Assembly (NCBI GenBank): GCA_016926855.1
Contig: JAFGNT010000021.1
Coordinates: 1-64,000 of the forward strand
Source of the DNA: Methanomicrobiaceae archaeon
GTDB taxonomy: Archaea > Halobacteriota > Methanomicrobia > Methanomicrobiales > Methanomicrobiaceae
DNA: 64,000 nt
Reading direction: 5' to 3'
The notes under the pieces are model-generated. The model did no database searches, was not told the origin of the DNA, and saw only the letters and a list, made by a program, of their open reading frames with translations. Positions 61,648-64,000 of the stretch are shown piece by piece (position 1 is the first letter of the stretch; each line of letters begins with the position of its first letter). Position numbers and translations under genes: made by a program.

Positions 61648-61871
61648 CAGCCCCCGTCCTCCCACCTGCCGATCCGCGCCGCAGACAGTCACTACGGGCC
61701 GGGATTACGGTTGACGTCGTACAGAAAAAGGACCAGAGGAGCGGCGCCACGACCCGCGGTACGGTCGCGGCGATACTCACCAATTCCCCCTTCCACCCGC
61801 ACGGCATCAAGGTCCGGCTGACCGACGGGACCGTCGGGAGGGTTCGGACGGTGTACTCCGGCACGGAGTAG
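61644..61871 (+). CDS. YwbE family protein
   Basis: The 75-residue protein has the YwbE/DUF2196 pattern: [38 protein letters not shown] and [15 protein letters not shown]. The family is a small all-beta fold of unknown role in bacteria and archaea. Its ATG overlaps the exonuclease III stop by four bases, so both are translated from one message. Confidence 0.88.
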   Translation: MTAPVLPPADPRRRQSLRAGITVDVVQKKDQRSGATTRGTVAAILTNSPFHPHGIKVRLTDGTVGRVRTVYSGTE

Positions 61872-61964
61872 GCGGAAAATCCATCCGACGTTTTTATAGG
61901 AAGACCATCCAATGACGACGTACGCAGACGGTATGTCGTGCAGCCGGTGCGGAGGAGATGAGGT

Positions 61965-63749
61965 ATGGACCTGCAGATTACGCTGATGCTGCTCGTGCTC
62001 GGGGCGACGGTGGTGTTGTTCGTCACCGAAGCCCTCAGGGTGGACGTCATTGCCATCGTGGTGATGCTCGCCCTTGCGTGGCTCGGCCTCATCTCTCCTG
62101 CAACCGCGTTTTCCGGATTCGCATCAAATGCGGTTATGTCCATCATCGCGGTCATGATTCTCGGCTACGGGATCGACCGGTCCGGTGTTATGAACCGCGT
62201 TGCCCGGAAGATCGTGGAGGTGGCGGGCACCGGTGAAAAACGACTGACCGCGTTTTCTTCGGCGGTTGTCGGGATTGTCTCGGCATTCATGCAGAATATC
62301 GGATCGGCCGCCCTGTTTCTTCCCGCGCTGCTGAGAATTTCCCGGAGCACCGGAACACCCCCCTCCCGGCTGCTTATGCCGATTGGATTTGCAGCGATTC
62401 TCGGCGGCACGCTTACCATGATCGGGTCCAGTCCGCTCATTCTGCTCAACGATCTGCTCCGGCAGGGGGGGCTTGAACCGTTTGGTTTTTTTTCCGTCAC
62501 ACCCATCGGACTGTGCCTCCTTGGTGCGGGTATTCTGTACTTTCTTGTTCTCGGACCCTCGGTGCTGCCTGCAGTATCATCCACACCGGGCATCCGGCAC
62601 CCGCAACGGGAATTGATTGAGACCTGGCAGCTCCCCTCCTTTATCCACACCTATACCATTCTTGATGACAGCGCCCTGATCGGGCGCACCCGCGAAGAGA
62701 TTCCCATGCAGACCCGGTACCACATCAGCCTGCTGGCAATCGAAGAAAAAAAGGATATCTTCTATGCTCCATGGCGATTCACACCGTTCTCCGCCGGTCA
62801 GGCGCTCCTCCTGCTCGGCACCGTAGCGGATACCCGGGCATTCGCACGGGATTTCGGCTGTGCTCAAAAATACGAACCGAAGGCACTGCCGGGTGAGGAG
62901 GACGCCGCGGGTTTTGCCGAAATTCTGGTCCGTCCCCGCGCAGGGATTACCGGTAAAACCTTGCGTGATCTCACGTTCCGGAAAAAATACGGGCTGGAAC
63001 CGCTTGTCCTGATGAAGGGCGATCGCGAGGAACGCGAAAATATGTCGGATATTCCCCTCACCCCCGGGGATACCATCGTTGTCTACGGATCGTGGCCCCG
63101 CATCCGGGCAATAGGTGCCGATCCGAACTTTGTGCTTGTCACCCCGGTCGAAGGGAAAGGCACCCGCCCCTCTAAAGCGGTATATGCCGTCCTCTGTTTC
63201 GGTGGAGGCATACTGCTGACCCTTGCAGGAGTCCCGATTGCACTCGGGCTTCTTTCCGGCGCCCTCGCCATGATCCTGTCGGGTGTGCTCTCCATTGACG
63301 AGGCGTACCAGTCAATCGACTGGCGGACGGTGTTTCTCCTGGCGGGCCTCATTCCCCTCGGCGCCGCTATGGAATCAACCGGAACTGCCGCTTTTATGGC
63401 AGACGGGCTGGCGGTCATCACCGGCGGCAGTCACCCGGTCGTCGTCCTGCTGGCAATCGCCCTGCTTACGACGTTTTTCACCCTGTTCATGTCGAACGTG
63501 GCGGCGACGGTCCTCCTTGTTCCGCTGGTGATCCTCATCGGCGAGGGATCCGGCATTGATCCCCGGGCGCTCGTCCTCCTCGTAGGGATCTGTGCCTCGA
63601 ATTCGTTCATGCTCCCGACGCATCAGGTCAATGCCTTCCTGATGGCGCCGGGCGGATACCACACTACCGATTACCTGAAGGCGGGCGGGGTGATGTCCGG
63701 CATTTTCATCGTCGTGGCTGTCGGTCTGATTTATATATTATATCTCTAA
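61965..63749 (+). CDS. SLC13-type permease with TrkA-C domains
   Basis: The 594-residue membrane protein has N- and C-terminal helical halves typical of SLC13/ArsB-like transporters, with LGYGIDRSGVMNRVARKIVE, MQNIGSAALFLPALLRIS, a GGTLTMIGSSPLILLNDLL loop and the C-terminal FMSNVAATVLLVPLV. Between the halves lie two TrkA-C (RCK-C) domains (IHTYTILDDSALIGRTREEI and VRPRAGITGKTLRDLTF), which sense ligands in such proteins. It carries an anion such as a dicarboxylate or sulfate; the substrate is not defined. AGGAGATGAGGT precedes the ATG. Confidence 0.88.
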   Translation: MDLQITLMLLVLGATVVLFVTEALRVDVIAIVVMLALAWLGLISPATAFSGFASNAVMSIIAVMILGYGIDRSGVMNRVARKIVEVAGTGEKRLTAFSSAVVGIVSAFMQNIGSAALFLPALLRISRSTGTPPSRLLMPIGFAAILGGTLTMIGSSPLILLNDLLRQGGLEPFGFFSVTPIGLCLLGAGILYFLVLGPSVLPAVSSTPGIRHPQRELIETWQLPSFIHTYTILDDSALIGRTREEIPMQTRYHISLLAIEEKKDIFYAPWRFTPFSAGQALLLLGTVADTRAFARDFGCAQKYEPKALPGEEDAAGFAEILVRPRAGITGKTLRDLTFRKKYGLEPLVLMKGDREERENMSDIPLTPGDTIVVYGSWPRIRAIGADPNFVLVTPVEGKGTRPSKAVYAVLCFGGGILLTLAGVPIALGLLSGALAMILSGVLSIDEAYQSIDWRTVFLLAGLIPLGAAMESTGTAAFMADGLAVITGGSHPVVVLLAIALLTTFFTLFMSNVAATVLLVPLVILIGEGSGIDPRALVLLVGICASNSFMLPTHQVNAFLMAPGGYHTTDYLKAGGVMSGIFIVVAVGLIYILYL

Positions 63750-63784
63750 ATACCAGAGTGCCAGAAGGCATACCGGTGGTTTTA

Positions 63785-64000
63785 ATGTATATCCAGCAGT
63801 TTTTCATCCCCGGGATTGCGCACAGCTCCTACCTTATCGCAGGTGATACAGAGTGCGCAGTCGTGGACCCGAGCCGTGATATCGACCGTTACCGTGCAGC
63901 GGCACGGGATCTCGGGCTGCCCATCACCCATATTCTCGAGACGCATCTCCACGCCGATTTCGTATCCGGGCATATCGAACTTGCCGAAGCGACGGGAGCC
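63785..64000 (+). CDS. Metallo-beta-lactamase-fold hydrolase, ETHE1-like (N-terminus only)
   Basis: The 72 visible codons begin MYIQQFFIPGIAHSSYLIAG and reach the metal motif THLHADFVSGH, of the persulfide dioxygenase (ETHE1) / glyoxalase II type. Many homologues continue into rhodanese domains, which would lie beyond the right edge. It follows the permease by 35 bases and may be co-transcribed with it. Confidence 0.85.
   Translation, partial: MYIQQFFIPGIAHSSYLIAGDTECAVVDPSRDIDRYRAAARDLGLPITHILETHLHADFVSGHIELAEATGA

Noticed and set aside
1-64000. CRISPR arrays, insertion sequences or prophage
   Set aside because: I looked for regularly spaced repeats, transposase motifs and phage structural genes and saw none; only the three degenerate repeat copies near the left end.

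Overview
The window comes from a methanogenic archaeon, most likely of the order Methanomicrobiales (inference from gene content, not from a phylogeny). The supporting genes are: archaeosine tRNA modification (tgtA, arcS), an archaeal type A RNase P RNA, a beta-RFAP-synthase-like GHMP protein of the methanopterin type, hydrogenase and formate dehydrogenase maturation genes (hypD, fdhD), 6-phospho-3-hexuloisomerase, two PEF-CTERM surface proteins, DUF4013 proteins, a bacterial-type grpE-dnaK-dnaJ operon and multi-PAS archaeal histidine kinases. TATA boxes lie about 26 bases before many probable transcript starts, and several mRNAs look leaderless. No CRISPR array, intact insertion sequence, prophage or rRNA is visible. 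Two tRNAs (Thr-GGU, Arg-CCG) and rnpB are present.

Layout. 1-6.1 kb: truncated PAS/HTH regulator, a small Cys-rich protein, an LsrF-type aldolase with a zinc alcohol dehydrogenase, a transglutaminase-like lipoprotein, an AT-richer stretch with three copies of a degenerate repeat and a frameshifted gene remnant, a PEF-CTERM protein, then rnpB on the minus strand. 6.1-12.1 kb: AMMECR1 protein, tgtA-arcS, and an NfnAB-like flavoprotein pair. 12.1-20.6 kb (minus): USP-USP-GNAT fusion, GHMP/beta-RFAP-synthase-like protein with a DUF2148 protein, surface glycan genes, and a sodium:solute symporter with a 34-residue companion. 20.6-27.5 kb (minus): branched-chain amino acid genes (leuA/cimA-ilvB-ilvN), two DUF4013 membrane proteins and purH. 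27.5-31 kb: fdhD and a large PAPS-reductase/cysteine-desulfurase fusion. 31.3-34.9 kb: grpE-dnaK-dnaJ.

34.9-42.6 kb: a standalone ArcS-core protein divergent from a tRNA G10 methyltransferase, an unrecognised 390-residue protein, a cysteine-cluster protein, a proline dehydrogenase-like protein, a response regulator, DNA polymerase IV, a SET protein and a DUF5658 protein. 42.8-48.6 kb: hybrid histidine kinase, OFA-type transporter, second PEF-CTERM protein. 48.8-56.5 kb: tRNAs, TIM-barrel isomerase, MscS channel, HypD, response regulator, M42 peptidase, aminotransferase and HxlB. 56.6-64 kb: small Cys protein, orphan DNA methyltransferase, encapsulated-ferritin-like protein, trpF, aldehyde dehydrogenase, exonuclease III, YwbE, SLC13 permease and a truncated metallo-beta-lactamase-fold gene.

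Most of the window is ordinary chromosomal housekeeping. The parts that look least described are the fusion proteins (PAPS reductase-desulfurase; USP-USP-GNAT), the ArcS-core paralogue, the LsrF-dehydrogenase pair, the unrecognised 390-residue protein, several very small genes and the dispersed repeat.
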